The notes under the pieces: model-generated
The model's database searches: none
The model's input: only the letters and a program-made list of their open reading frames with translations
Told to the model about the DNA's origin: nothing
Part shown: positions 1-12,213 of the stretch, one piece after another
Layout: every line of letters starts with the position of its first letter
Position numbering within the stretch: the stretch's first letter is position 1
Source: Ptychodera flava
Lineage: Eukaryota > Hemichordata > Enteropneusta > Ptychoderidae
Length of the DNA: 64,000 nucleotides
Direction: 5' to 3'
Assembly: GCF_041260155.1 (NCBI RefSeq)
Contig: NC_091932.1
Location: 24,144,746-24,208,745 of the forward strand
Program-made: the position numbers and the translations under genes

Positions 1-313
1 CACTGGACTAAAAGTGAACCGGAACTATTTTCAACTTGAAACCTTTTTGCTGTAAAAATGTTGAAATTTCATGTTTTGCATAGGAAATCCGGTTTTTGGA
101 AAATTTTGCAGAAAAAAAATTGATAAACCGCATAACAGTAGATTAAATATATCAATGCGCCATTCCATGGTAAAAATCGTTTCATTTTTAACGTGTTTTT
201 CGTCTAAAATGGAAATAAAAGCATTTGATTATCATTTACCAATAAACCTAAATATTTTGAAAAAAAAATGTGTGTAAGAGAGGCATGTAATAAAAACATT
301 ATAGCCCAAACAA

Positions 314-396
314 GGGACTATGTACCCTCGGGGCAGGAAACCATTTGCCCTCCTTACGTCGGGCAATCGGTTACCCTCCCTCGGGCACATAGTCCC
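314..396. repeat. Imperfect hairpin
   Basis: GGGACTATGT at the left end is mirrored by ACATAGTCCC at the right. The interior carries further GGGCA and CCCTC blocks that partly pair. There is no coding signal. It may be a small foldback repeat. Confidence 0.45.
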
Positions 397-1341
397 ATGT
401 TACACGGCGAAGAGAAATTATGATATTTTAATTGGCAGTAAAGAACATCTCGGTATTTTTTATGCACGAGCAGTTTAGTAACTCGCCGCGAGAAACTGCG
501 ACTGCATTGTAGTCGACAGTGAATGTCACTGGATATTGACGTTGAGTTCACATAAAATGCATTTTTAAAACTGATGAGCCGTCGGTCACAACTTATAGTG
601 AATTAGAAGCACGCCTTGAGCTACATTTCTGGGTTCAATACACTTGTAAGTTTGGTAATTTCATAAAGACTAGCTTCAACTGTTGCATTTATATCGATTT
701 TCCCAATAAAAATGACTTGGCCATACAAATAACGCCCCTTGGTGTTAAAATGGTTGAGCCTTGCGGTGTGGTTGTTCTGACCAATGACGGTTGCATTCTC
801 TGTGAGCAAGAGGTGTTTTTACTTTGAAACATTCGGCATGATAAGAGAGCGTGCGGCAATGCTAACATCCTTAATTTGATGTTGTGTGTCAGAGTAGATT
901 ATGTTGTACGTTACAATCAAGAAATCCGTGTGTGCCAAACACTGAAACTCCAAGCTCAAATGACCAGGGCTGTAAAACGTCTCATGATATGAAGAAACCA
1001 CATTTGTTGTGATTTCTACATGCGCTGCTGTTTTTCCTTCTAAGAATGAAACAATGAAATCTCTGAGTGAAATTTCTAAGCTGTGGGTATGAAGAGGACA
1101 GAGGATCCTTTTTGTAAACAGGTGGATTATGTGTCCTAGCTTGTGCATTGTAACATCATTTAACGAAAAGACAAATATGTAGTTTTGTACCGCTGAGTAA
1201 AGTTTTCCTCAGCTGCTATTACTATCGAGATCACTCTTGTGGGATTGGGGTGGTTGGGAATCAAACTATTCTAATGTCAGTTAAGGGATCTTAAAATGAA
1301 GAATTCGAAGCTGATTTGTAAACAATTTCAACGAAACTTAC

Positions 1342-1558
1342 AAAAAGCCATTTCCGCGAGGGTTTGCAAAGAAACAATCCACGAAACACGAGCTGAGGTG
1401 AAGTCGAAGGCCAGCTGTACAGCAACCACCAGTATACCCGTGGCCGTGATCATACCGAACACAAAGAGGCAGCATATGTGACTTCCCATGACCACAAATC
1501 GACCATAGAAACCATCAGCGTGTGTTCTCGTAGCATCAGCATCAGGATTTAGCTTCAT
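1342..1558 (-). CDS. First coding exon of a third SLC16/MCT-like transporter (partial)
   Basis: This minus-strand reading frame starts at ATG 1558 and runs 217 nt to a consensus GTAAGT donor. That is exactly the length and phase (1) of the first exons of the two complete transporter genes at 12,214 and 19,264. The residues align well: DGFYGRFVVMGSHICCLFVF against GFYGWLVAIASHICYLFVFG, followed by the shared TATG, LVVA and SARVSWI stretches. It covers the short cytoplasmic N-terminus and the first membrane helices. The Trp of the usual GW pair after Gly-Phe-Tyr is Arg here. No exon 2-4 homologue is visible between 1 and 1,341, so the rest lies beyond the left edge or this is an orphan exon. 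Orientation is opposite to the other two genes. The exon identity is well supported; whether the gene works is unknown. Confidence 0.7.
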
Positions 1559-2342
1559 ATTCCTGATTTTTGATTCATCTCTCTGTAGATTAACTACCAC
1601 CATCGAGGTTGCGCCAGACTACCTTTCTCTGCCACAAAGGAGGACCCCGTCACGGTCCCAATAGTCGATACCGAGTGATCTGTATGCAGTTTCGGATTTC
1701 TTCCACGTACATACACGAACTACGTTGTCAAATCTATGCCAAACTTGCTACTTTATATTTCTCTATTCTGAATTCGAATTACTACTCAACATTCTATTCT
1801 GAATTAAGTTTTACAACTCAACATGTAAGTTAAGGTAACACGAGTTTCTTTTTATAACCAGTGCTGTGTAAGTGACCAACTATAACCTTAACAGTATCAA
1901 GGTCAAACATTCACCTGTATCAAATTCAGCGATCTAGAAATGCGAGACCACAACTTTGACCCCTATTCTTGTTTTCTTTTCGATCGCATGATTGCACAGC
2001 ATCAACACGCAGCTGGTAAAAAGGTAAAAGCCAGACCAATTTGAGACCGGACGGGACATCGATCTGGGCTCTGTCCTCGCATAAATACACCATCAAACTT
2101 CTTAGATATTAATCATAGCGATAAACTTGACCACAATATATACAAACTTCTTTGCGATGTATTTTCTAAGCGAAAGGGCAATGATCTTCACTCCTTCATT
2201 AAGGTGAGTTTCAAGACTTACCATATATACCACATAGTAAAATTTACAGGGGCGCCAACCAGAATTTTCCAGCGATGTCTTTCTCAACAATATGTTGCAT
2301 AGCAAATACAGTTGTTCATAGGTATTGGATGAATTTTCCACG

Positions 2343-2563
<221 letters not shown>

Positions 2564-2574
2564 TTTAATCAGTA

Positions 2575-2936
2575 TATGGATTATCAGATGGAGCAATGAA
2601 CTGGTTTAGATCTTATCTGTCAAATCGTCATCAAATTGTTAAAGGGATATAGTCATCGGAACTGCGCTCAAAGGTCGTATGGGACCCAGACAACCCATGG
2701 CAACAAAGTATTCAAGGCACAATGGTGATTGATGACAGTTAAAACATGTCTGTCATAATCTATCATCGTATAATTTAAATGTTGCAGCTATGATGATGAG
2801 GTGCATCTTGATATCGTGCACGAAATACATTGTTTGTAAACAAGAAAATCGTACAGGCGCAGTTCCGACGACTACATCCCTTTAAATATATGGGTACATT
2901 ATCAGCCAAAAGTCAAATTACTGTAGGAGTGCACTT
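2575..2936 (+). pseudogene. Fragment of non-LTR retrotransposon reverse transcriptase, split by a MITE
   Basis: The plus frame from 2,575 reads [19 protein letters not shown]. This is the typical WFxSYLxxR block of LINE reverse transcriptases (CR1/Jockey/I groups). The frame stops at the TTAA of a 239-bp MITE (2,643-2,881) and resumes on its far side as YMGTLSAKSQITVGV, the block that normally precedes the conserved VPQGS motif. After 2,936 the homology gives way to other repeats. The rest of the element is absent, so this is a dead relic of about 40 residues. Assignment rests on motif recognition only; the LINE clade is not resolved. Confidence 0.65.
2643..2881. mobile_element. TTAA-flanked MITE (family 1)
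   Basis: TTAA at 2,639-2,642 and 2,882-2,885 flanks an element whose ends are inverted: AAGGGATATAGTCATCGGAA against TTCCGACGACTACATCCCTT. A TTAA target is typical of piggyBac or Kolobok families. A diverged relative lies at about 45,381-45,620. Confidence 0.75.
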
Positions 2937-4062
2937 GTATCACCCCTATTTGTAACAATCAACCCTATTTGTAACAAAACTTAATTTTCAAAAAAACTTT
3001 GCCGTGTTTGTTGAAATATTAATAAAATATGCATATTTGTATGTTTGGGGCAATTTTCTTTTTTTTCCTTGTCAAAACTCATTTTTCCGAAACTGCTTTT
3101 TGTTACAAATTTGATGAAATCTTGATGAAATATACATATTTATATGTTTGGGGCAATTCTCCTTTTTTTCCTAGTCGAAAATCTTTTTTTTTCCGAAAAT
3201 GCTCTTTAGATTAAATTTCGTTGTGCAGGTTCCTAGGAATAAGAGGTCTACTCGTAAGATATAATTAAGTCGTGCAAACACATGCCAAAAGTTTGTTTCG
3301 GGGCAATTTTCACCAATTTCGGTAAAAAATGTTTAAAATCTTGTTTTCTGACCGAAATCATTCTAAACCTATATGGGGTTAACTTTTGTTACAAATTGGG
3401 TTGATTGTTACAAATAGGGGTGACGTGTCAACCCTATTTGTAACAATCAACATTATTTGTAACAAAATTAACCAACTTATAACAAAACCTAATTTTCAAA
3501 AAAGCTTGGCCGTTTTTAATGAAATCTTGATGAAATATACATACTAGTATGTTTTGGGGTAATTTTCCTTTTTTCCTTGTCGTAACTCATTTTTTCCAAA
3601 ATTGCTCGTTAGATTAAATTTCTTTCTGCAGGTTGCTAGGGATAAGAGGTCTACTCTTAAGATATAATCAAGTCGTGCAGATACATGCCAAAAGTTTGTT
3701 TCGGGGCAATTTTCACCGATTTCGGTCAAAAATGTTTAAAATCTTGTTTTCTGACCGAAATCTTGCTAAACCTATATTGGGTTAAATTGTGTTACAAATT
3801 AATACAAAGAAATCTAATCTAACGAGCAATTTTGGAAAAAATTAGTTACGAGACAAGGAGGAAATAAAAATTGCCGCCAAACATACTAATATGTATATTT
3901 CATCAAGAATTCATCAAATACCGCCATGTTTTTTTGAAAATTAGGTTTTGTTACAAATTGGTTAAATTTTGTTTCAGATAGGGTTGATTGTTAAAAATAA
4001 GGTTGATTGTTACAAATAGGGTTGACACGTCAACCCTATTTTTAACAATCAACCCTATTTGT

Positions 4063-4066
<4 letters not shown>
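2937..4066. repeat. Inverted/direct repeat block rich in AACCCTATTTGTAAC
   Basis: Copies of AACCCTATTTGTAACAATCA and of its complement recur at about 2,938, 3,390-3,450 and 3,980-4,066. Between them are two similar ~480-bp cores (TTCAAAAAA, GGGGCAATTTTC, GGTTGCTAGG) and a partial inverted copy near 3,800-3,960. It looks like two or three nested copies of a palindromic non-autonomous element. No credible coding frame. Confidence 0.6.

Positions 4067-4067
<1 letters not shown>

Positions 4068-4145
<78 letters not shown>
4068..4145. repeat. AT microsatellite
   Basis: Almost pure (AT)n directly abutting the AACCCTATTTGTAAC repeat block, with one or two phase slips. Confidence 0.9.
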
Positions 4146-4146
<1 letters not shown>

Positions 4147-4659
4147 ACTTGATTGATACACACTACCAAACCCAGCTGTTTGGTCCGAACGTAAACGGAA
4201 TTTGTAAAACAACATTTCGCTCCAAAACTGGACCTTCTACAGGTGTACTGTATAACGTAAAACACAAAGATCGTACTGATAAATAAATGCTGTACATTAT
4301 AAAAAACCTTGCTTTAGAAAAACTTAAAATTGTGGAATTGTTTGGCACAGTCAATTGGAAATGAAGTTATGATCTGTGATCTTGAAATAAATGTACTCAC
4401 GGTGCAGTCCGACGCACAAGGTTGGAATGTGGCGTGAGAATATGCAGGTGAATGGCCATCTATACTGTGGGAAATGGACTGAGAGGGCGCTGTGGAAACT
4501 TATTTGAGATAACTGTTTGAAAAAGTTATCTCCTCACACTTCAACACTCAACACAAATCACCAAGAGTACGGGTGTGGAAGTGTGTATCAATCAAGTTTT
4601 TCATCATCCCACTCCACTCTGCACTGGGGATCAACTGCTAACGTTCTATTGATAATATA

Positions 4660-4662
4660 TAC

Positions 4663-4750
<88 letters not shown>
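4660..4750. repeat. AT microsatellite
   Basis: Pure (TA)n tract of about 90 bp in otherwise unique AT-rich sequence with no gene signal. Confidence 0.9.
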
Positions 4751-4753
<3 letters not shown>

Positions 4754-4830
4754 GTGCTAACAATTTGAAATAGTACCTTAAAATTGAACTGAATGCATGG
4801 CTATTTTGAAATATGTTGTAATTGGCTTAA

Positions 4831-4941
4831 TGTTTCTCACTGGCTTATGTCCAGTTTTCTGATTGGCTGTTTCTCTCTGGCTTATGTCCAGTTTTCTGAT
4901 TGGTTATTTCTCACTGGCTTATGTCCAGTTTTCCGATTGGC
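4831..4941. repeat. 37-bp minisatellite, three copies
   Basis: Three consecutive units starting near 4,831, 4,868 and 4,905, each containing CTGGCTTATGTCCAGTTTTC followed by a GATTGG motif. Substitutions are few. The GATTGG and its complement are CCAAT-box-like, but no transcript is evident nearby. Confidence 0.8.
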
Positions 4942-5698
4942 TGATGTACTTATATTGTGATGAGATTCAAACTTTGTTTTAAGTTGTACCATTTTGTTGA
5001 AGGTATATCATTAAAGGAAAGTTGTATTTAATCAGTAGGGAGATGCTTAATTTTGTTAGTAATAAACATTAGTTTGTAGGTGGAGATAGAGGCATGTACA
5101 AATACTGTAACCTTTGATAATCTAGGGTTAAATTTAAAATGTCATTTAAAAAGGCCTAACACAGTGAGGGTTTTGACACCTGAACCAGAATTTAGAATGT
5201 GCCAGAGCAAATATGGCGTCCAGTGATTGCACTTGAGCAGCGATACTAACTACTTATTCTTACTGCCTCATGCCATTAATTTTTTAAGTATCTTTCTCCG
5301 TGATTCATATTTGAAAGATATTCTGTGTGTGTGTGTGTCTCTAGATTAGTTGAGCAAACATTAATTTCATTGAGGATGGGAGAAAGTTTTACTGTCTTGA
5401 TCGATTGCTACGGCCATGGTATTATATTGTTGGTAACTTGGTAAGTATTATACTTCCATGCTGCAGCTGTGTACAGCTGTACTGCGTGAGGGGCGCCCCC
5501 AAAGAATCCATGAAATTTTGTTATGGAAAGTTTTACTTGTACCAACAAGTAAAACTTTACAAGTACTGTACAAGTCTAATTAGTACGCATAACACAAAAA
5601 AAATAATATCTAAAAATATAGAAGTTGATCAAAAGGATCTTCAGGCTGATTAAATAACGGTAGTCTGAAGGTTTGACAAACTTTACAAATATAAATAA

Positions 5699-6862
5699 GG
5701 GAGCCCTCAGTAATTAAAGGGGAGGTGGGCCGGAAATTGGGGGAGGGTCACTTTTTAGAAAACAGATCAAGCGGGAGGGTCACTGTTTAGAAACCTATCT
5801 TGGGGAGGGTCATTTTGACAGAAGCTGATTTTATGGCCAAAACTTTGATTGTCCGTGTGATATTTCCTGAATAGGAAATCACCAACAAAATACATACACA
5901 TCATAGACCGCAATGCATAGTAAATTGGCATTTCAGTGAAGTTCCAAAATCAAATTTCTTACACAACAATAGACTTGTAACCACTCGTCTAATCAAGAAA
6001 AATAATCTAAATAATGAAGCATACATATATGCACAGATTTATCTAATTTTGTACTAATAAAAAATTATTCATAGTTTCATCATAGACCGCAATGCATAGT
6101 GAATCGACATTTCGGTGAAATTCCAAAATCAAATTTCTTGCACAACCATTGACTTATAACCACTCTAGTCTAATCGAGAAAATTGATATCAATAATCAAG
6201 AGTACACAAATGCAAAGATTTATCTAATTTTGTATTGGAAAAAACTATTCATAATTTCATCATAGACACCATGGATAGTGAACCAACTTTTTAGATGAAA
6301 TTCAGAAACCAATTCCTTGTACACAAATGCACATTTTACTTCTCTATTCAAGTAAATTACATTTTTAAATACATTATCAAACATATATAAAATACAGATA
6401 TAGCATGTTTTGTGGGGGTAAATTGTCGATAATTTGCCTGATAGACTCCATGTATTATGATTTGATATTTTTTGGATGAAGCACTAAATCAGTTACATCT
6501 TGCCTTCTTATAGTTGCGCAAAAATTGGTGACCCTTCCTCAAATGTATGAAATACCATATCTCTTCAAAAATTCTTGCGTGATAAATTGCGAATATCCTT
6601 CCAAAACAACAGCCCTCCCGTCTGTAACTTGTCCCTAACATAACAAATGAACCAATTGTTATATAAATTGGCTGATACTGTTTTAGTTATTCCTGGGGAT
6701 AATACCGCAATGGTTGGGGGGGGGGACGGCCAAGTTTTAGAATGTCGGATGAGGGGAAGGGTCACATTTTTGACAGGAGGATATGGGGAGGGTCACATTT
6801 TACGGTACAGGTGTGAGCGAAATTCCCCCGGCCCACCACCCCTGTAATTACTGAAAGCTCCC
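5699..6862. mobile_element. Harbinger-like non-autonomous element, 1.16 kb
   Basis: The ends are inverted repeats of about 35 bp: GGGAGCCCTCAGTAATTA on the left against TAATTACTGAAAGCTCCC on the right, continuing into GGTGGGCC and GGCCCACC. They are flanked by TAA on both sides. A TWA target and GGG-starting termini suit PIF/Harbinger. The interior holds two clear ~175-bp tandem copies (from about 5,903 and 6,078), a third diverged one near 6,258, and GGGAGGGTCAC blocks near both ends. No transposase. Confidence 0.65.
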
Positions 6863-6904
6863 TAAGTTATTAAAGTTAAGGTACTTTTTTCAATATTACA
6901 ACAG

Positions 6905-6905
<1 letters not shown>

Positions 6906-6963
<58 letters not shown>
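6906..6963. repeat. AT microsatellite
   Basis: (AT)n tract of about 58 bp just outside the Harbinger-like element. Confidence 0.9.
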
Positions 6964-6967
<4 letters not shown>

Positions 6968-7844
6968 TCAAATATCAAAGTTGAAGTAAAGTGGGGTTTA
7001 TCGAAACATTCGAAGCACATCTCGTGTTGAAAAGTAACAAGTGAGCGTATTCATACTGAAGATAAAAAGCATGACATAGCATAATAGTCTTTGGCCTCTC
7101 AATTTTGTTATTTGGAGCTTGGGACTCGAGAAAATTATCGATACTATATTTGATACATTTTCTATCTATCAGCCTGACTTTTGGTTCAACACCTCAAGAA
7201 CCGAATTGGAGTACAAGTACGACATATAGCTCTAGCCCCTAGATGAGTGCTATGTGAAGGAAATTGTACCCAAATCGAGTGTATACCGCTTACGGAGGGG
7301 GTTATTGCTGCAACATAGTAAGATTTGTGCTTATTGTGTTAGAAGTTGTTTCCTCCGTATCATGGCACGAAAAATGAAGAAATCAGAATCAAAGCCTGAG
7401 CTATCGTTCTCGTAACAAAACCTATGCTCCCAGGACCGGGACATCGGACGACCTCAGAAAACGGATATATGGAAGAACGCGGTTTTCTGGATACGGACGA
7501 AAGGTAATTGACATTAGTGGCAGATTATTTCGTCGTGCTTTTCACTGTTCGTGGAGTATGTTCATTGCCTTTTGGCATATCTTTGCTCTTTGGACAAGCA
7601 CGGTAGGTGTCAACAGTTAACCTTAGACATCTGGGCTAATGTGCAGCGCTGAATAAGATCTGACCCAATTGAGTTGCTGAATCTTACCAATATAATGAAA
7701 ACAATACAAATAGACTCCCTAAGTGGCTGTGAATAGTGAAAATGGACCAATCAGAGAAAGAGCTTATTCAAGCTGCACATCAGCAGAGACATCTTAGTTT
7801 TACCATAGCCAGACCTATATACGCCAAGAGATAATCCTAGTTGA
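6964..7844. other. Intergenic, nothing recognised
   Basis: AT-rich sequence with frequent stops in all frames. I see no exon, RNA gene or repeat boundary here. Confidence 0.5.
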
Positions 7845-7848
7845 TTAA

Positions 7849-8174
7849 GGTAGTATGCGCCTCGAAAGTGAAAGACTGAAAGTTAAGCTCAAAATTTCCT
7901 GAATGAAACCTTTCAACCATTGTCTTTCCAAATCGGGAATAAAGATCAGAGGTCAAAACGCTAAATTTGTACTAGAGAAACAAATAACCCGTATCATTTA
8001 CTGGTATTTGAAATTAAAAATGGCAGCCATTCCTGTGTTAACCATGTTTCGAAAAATTAAAACGTGAAAAATTTTGCTGCTCCAAGAGCTTTAAAGTGAG
8101 CCCGAAAAGTGGGAGACCAGAAAAGTATTGAAAAAAATTGAGGGTCAAAGTATCCCCGAGGCGCATTCTACTTT
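7849..8174. mobile_element. TTAA-type MITE (family 2, copy 1)
   Basis: Begins after TTAA with GGTAGTATGCGCCTCGAAAG and ends near 8,174 with CCGAGGCGCATTCTAC. Copies at 16,094-16,442 and 43,263-43,613 share the same internal order (CTAGAGAAACAAATAACCC, AAAATGGCNGCCAT, AAGAGCTTTAAA). The right-hand TTAA is mutated in this copy. Confidence 0.75.
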
Positions 8175-9230
8175 GGAAACAACTGCTTTATACCGGGCGA
8201 CAGACAATTTCTCTATTTCACGGAAAACCATAAACCTCTGTCCCCCTGAGCCCTATACGCTTTGTTCGTCATGCATAGGTTCAATGATTCACCACATATA
8301 CATAGATGTACCGTACGAAGTGACCGATCACTTCAATGCAATTTTTATTTGTAAAAGACGTCATCGCTTTCCAACAAAGTTCGTTTTGAAATTCTGTCCA
8401 CATAAAAGTAAAAGTGCGAAATATGAGCAAATGGAAATTTCCGAAAGCGTTTCGCCTTTGAGCATAGACTTTGAAACGAGGGCTCACATTTTAAGCTTCA
8501 AAAAATATGACTCGCAAAATGACCTTGAACACTTGTGAACGTCAAAAATTAAGTTAGACGTTCGAAAAGAGAATTTTGTTCCTCATAATACGTGGAAAGC
8601 TCAATTCATTCAATGACTGTTAGTTTAGTGACCGTAACATTTTTAGATCAAATGTTGCCAAAATCATGTTTAAAGTATATTTTCCCTCTGTACTGATGCC
8701 TTTGTACGTCGCGATTCAACATCTGTGTACTGCAATAACTTTCATAACACAACTTTAACGGTATAGTATAAATATAGTAATTTTTACAACTAAATATGTA
8801 ACGTATATAGTGCAATTACCCTTCGCCACATAATTTTACTCACACTGTATTTCACACATAACACGATTGGAACTAATTTTGGATAATTGGTTTGTGAAGT
8901 AATGTCGATTTAATCTACAAATGTAATCTCATCTGTTTTTTCTTTTTATATTACACACTTGATTTTATGAGTATTTTGAAATATTGCAACATTCAGCTAT
9001 ATGGCACCTCACACGTTTGAGAAATTTGAAAAATATGAAAATCCAAGTATCCCAAATTGGTTTCAGTCGTGTTACTTATAGACGCTATTTGATAAGCTAA
9101 AAAGTGTATGATTAAACATTCTTTTGGCCGTAGAATAAGAATTTGCTACTGACACACGAAATCAAAATAATGAAAAAATCGCATCAAAAGTTACCATTAA
9201 TTGCAACCGATGAGGCCCCAAAGAATAGTA

Positions 9231-9361
9231 GAATCTCACACCCAAGGATCTGGGATAAGACTTCTCACACGAGTTGGGGATATTTTGTCTCCCATTCACC
9301 TGCGGCTCGTGTGAGAACGAGTGTGAGAAATCTGATCCCAGGTCCTTAGGGTGTGAGATTC
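9231..9361. repeat. 131-bp palindromic element
   Basis: GAATCTCACACCC at the left end pairs with GGGTGTGAGATTC at the right. Inside, GGATCTGGGAT pairs with ATCCCAGGTCC, and CTTCTCACACGAG with CTCGTGTGAGAAC. The whole segment can fold into one long imperfect hairpin. It lies in the part of unit A that unit B lacks. Confidence 0.7.
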
Positions 9362-9810
9362 GTTTTCTCACATGATCACAAAATGCGCTTTATTCACAGT
9401 GGAAATATTGAATGTTTAACTGTATCAGCGACTATCATACTTCAATGCCATAGTATTCCGTGTCACTAACGCAAACTCCATGGCGAGTTCCACTACCGAT
9501 ACTTCAACTTCTGCTACGGACGAGAAGTCCAACAGAAAAAAAACTATATGTTCCTAGTGTCTTATGTTTACCAGTTATTTGGAAAATTCGGTCATTTTTT
9601 GTGAGTTTTTCACCAACGACGTACAACACTATCCAAAATCGTGACAACGCTGTCGTCTGCTCCCGTACTCTGACCTGCTTACTCTGTAGTTCCAGTACGT
9701 GTGTTACTAATCGTGCCATTGGATAATATTTTGCGCGTGGAACGTAAGGCTGTTTATCATCCAATCAGAGCTGGTGTAATATATACTGCAGAGTGTGGGA
9801 CGATGTCTGA

Positions 9811-9852
9811 GAGTGTGGGATCGATTTTTCTTACACAGTCGATCCCACACTC
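9811..9852. repeat. 14-bp perfect inverted repeat
   Basis: GAGTGTGGGATCGA and TCGATCCCACACTC flank a 14-nt loop. A GAGTGTGGGACGA copy lies just upstream. The GTGTGGGA words echo the GTGTGAGA words of the hairpin at 9,231, perhaps the same repeat family. Confidence 0.65.
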
Positions 9853-11031
9853 CCAGTGGCCAGGAATGTGAGAAAAGGAGATGACGAGGTCGGTAATTAA
9901 AACGACGACCAGATTATTGAAACCTATAAATGACTCGAAAGCCCTGGAATATATGTCCAAACAATGAACAGGTTGTATAGTGTGTATACAAAATAATTAA
10001 TGTGAAATACAAGTCTTTTCCGGATACACTTTTTTATCTGTTCGGCAAGAGTAAGTTGCTATGTGACCCGACTCTCTAAAGTTTATCTACACGCTTTGTA
10101 CGATGATATTGCCATATCATTGGAGGGATATCCATGGTGTCAGTGGAAATGCTTGCTTTAGTTATATGGTATGAGCCAGGCGTTCCCATCTGCATCGTCG
10201 AAGAGAACGGGTTTTAATGTGATAGAGAAGAAAGAGACTAAATGTGTCGAATTTGTAAACATATATGCCGTTGGTCCCCTTGAAGGCAATGAGTCAAACT
10301 CAATATATGCATGTTGAATGGATATAATCTCCGATGAAAGGCTTAGAAAAAGCCACATATCTTGTCATGTATTCATAGGAGAATATCGAACAATGAAAGA
10401 GAGTTGAAGCTTATAGACGTGACGAAAGGAACATTTCCATGATTATCTCAGCTTCTTAGCGGACGGTAAGAGACGATTTTACTGTAACAGTAAAACCAAG
10501 GCTGCATGATGATTGACACCATAGAGATCCGGTATTGACTTGACTTGACCCTTGTGCTGTCGATCTAGTTTTGCAAATTATAATTATCACTTATGGTGTC
10601 TGGACTTCATACTGACGATCCGGTATGAACTCGAAGGGAAAGATGTCATCGAAGTCAATAACGTGTATTTTTAGACGTTTACGAATTAGTCTTTGTGTCA
10701 CTGACATGTTCGCTATTTCGGTCAATGGGCTTACAGATTCCGAAGAAAACAGAATGAATAAAGTCTGGGTAAATACATAACCGAATGTATAGCCACGGAT
10801 TATTATGTAACTTATGACTATTATTGTGGCTCGGTACTATTGTTCTGGTTGTATTCAAACAAATGCCCTTGCCTATCTCTCTCTTGAACAAAAATAATGT
10901 TATTTGTCGCTCTTGCGAAGTTTGAACGATTGTACCTTAAATAAAATTTATGTTGACGCAAAATGACGAGCAGAGAAGCAAGTGTACTTCTTATTCTTTG
11001 TTTCAAGTTGTAAAACTGTAACCAGATATAT
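9853..11031. other. Non-coding part of duplication unit A
   Basis: No gene recognised. From about 10,796 to 11,031 the sequence is homologous to 18,496-18,765 in unit B. The part before it has no counterpart there. Short open frames lack splice context or any family resemblance. Confidence 0.5.
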
Positions 11032-11038
11032 CCATAAC

Positions 11039-11727
11039 CACAGACAAATAACCACAGACGGGAAACGCGGCATGCCTTTTGTTCCATGGTCGTCTCGGTA
11101 GACTATTGGCTTTTCATATTAAAATGAGCTTCAAATGTGTTAAACTTTTTGGAGGCCTTATTTGTGGTTGATAATTGCACGATATTATGCGAAAAATACG
11201 ACGAGATGGCATCGTACTGCCAGTCGCGTAGCAACCCTAGTTATTTTGTGAGCTCTCAGGCCAGAAACACTGCTTCACGCCAATCAAAACATAACATGCC
11301 AGCAGTTTCATAAACATGTCCTTCCGTGACGCACGTGTAAAAGACGGTATGACTGACCGTAAACCATTGAGTAAAAGCAGACAGTATCGATAAAAGACTT
11401 TCAAATTTGGTTCAAACACACTCATTATATATTCATAAAAATATGAGAGGAATTTTTAAAACGGTTAAACTCACTTTCATGAAGCTCAACACACTCCCCT
11501 TTTCGCCAGCACGTCAATTCCGCTCAGCACGACATTACAACAACAACACAAACTTTGCCGAACATACTTTCGCTTAACATTGGCGAAAATCCGAAAATTA
11601 CCGAAGGATGCATGGTCGGCACTCTTCGGAAAAGAGAGGCAAGAGCAACCTGAGGCGAGGCAAACATGGATGGGTTACGAAACCGCTTCACGCCTTAAAT
11701 AATACCCGTTGCGAATGTTTGTCTGTG
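11039..11727. mobile_element. 689-bp insertion with TIRs and 7-bp target duplication
   Basis: Ends are CACAGACAAA and TTTGTCTGTG, flanked on both sides by CCATAAC (11,032-11,038 and 11,728-11,734). The paralogous unit B has a single uninterrupted CCATAACGCACACC near 18,770. It is therefore a transposon insertion younger than the duplication. No coding capacity. The superfamily is unclear; a 7-8 bp target suits hAT-like or P-like elements. Confidence 0.8.
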
Positions 11728-12213
11728 CCATAACGCACACCTTCAAAGTTGTTACTCGGGCATACTGCAGTATTTTACTCTTGCTTGTAAATTTATTCAT
11801 GTCTATCATATGGAAATTTTCTGATGTACAGGTGTGATGATGTTCTTTCATGATTCAAACAACTTAAATTTTCAGTTCAATAAATTATCGATCAATTGCC
11901 TCTTTGGTGGTCTATTACATGTTTTATTTAACGTATGTAGCTTACATGCCGTAGAATTTGTTTTTGTTTAAAATGTCCTTCATTTAACACAATGTGTCTA
12001 ACATGCTATATATACATATTTTATTCTTGCTTTTTCCTCGTGATAGATATTGTCAACCTTTTTATTGTGTAACTGACACCAGTGCCATTCATGGCTAACC
12101 CTTTGTTGTCACATGACTTGATCAGTCTGCTTCTGGTACTTCTCCTTCATTAGAAGAAACTCGTTAGAAAGTTAGTGCGTGTATAATTGATCTCTAATCT
12201 GATATCCAGGAAA

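Noticed and set aside
819..1148. 109-codon minus-strand frame
   Set aside because: Not similar to exons 2-4 of the transporter whose exon 1 lies upstream; no recognised domain.
8128..8538. 136-codon plus-strand frame
   Set aside because: Begins inside a family 2 MITE and has no family resemblance or splice context.
12187..12213. Upstream in-frame extension of transporter gene A
   Set aside because: It opens with TTG, not ATG; gene B supports the ATG at the aligned position 19,264.
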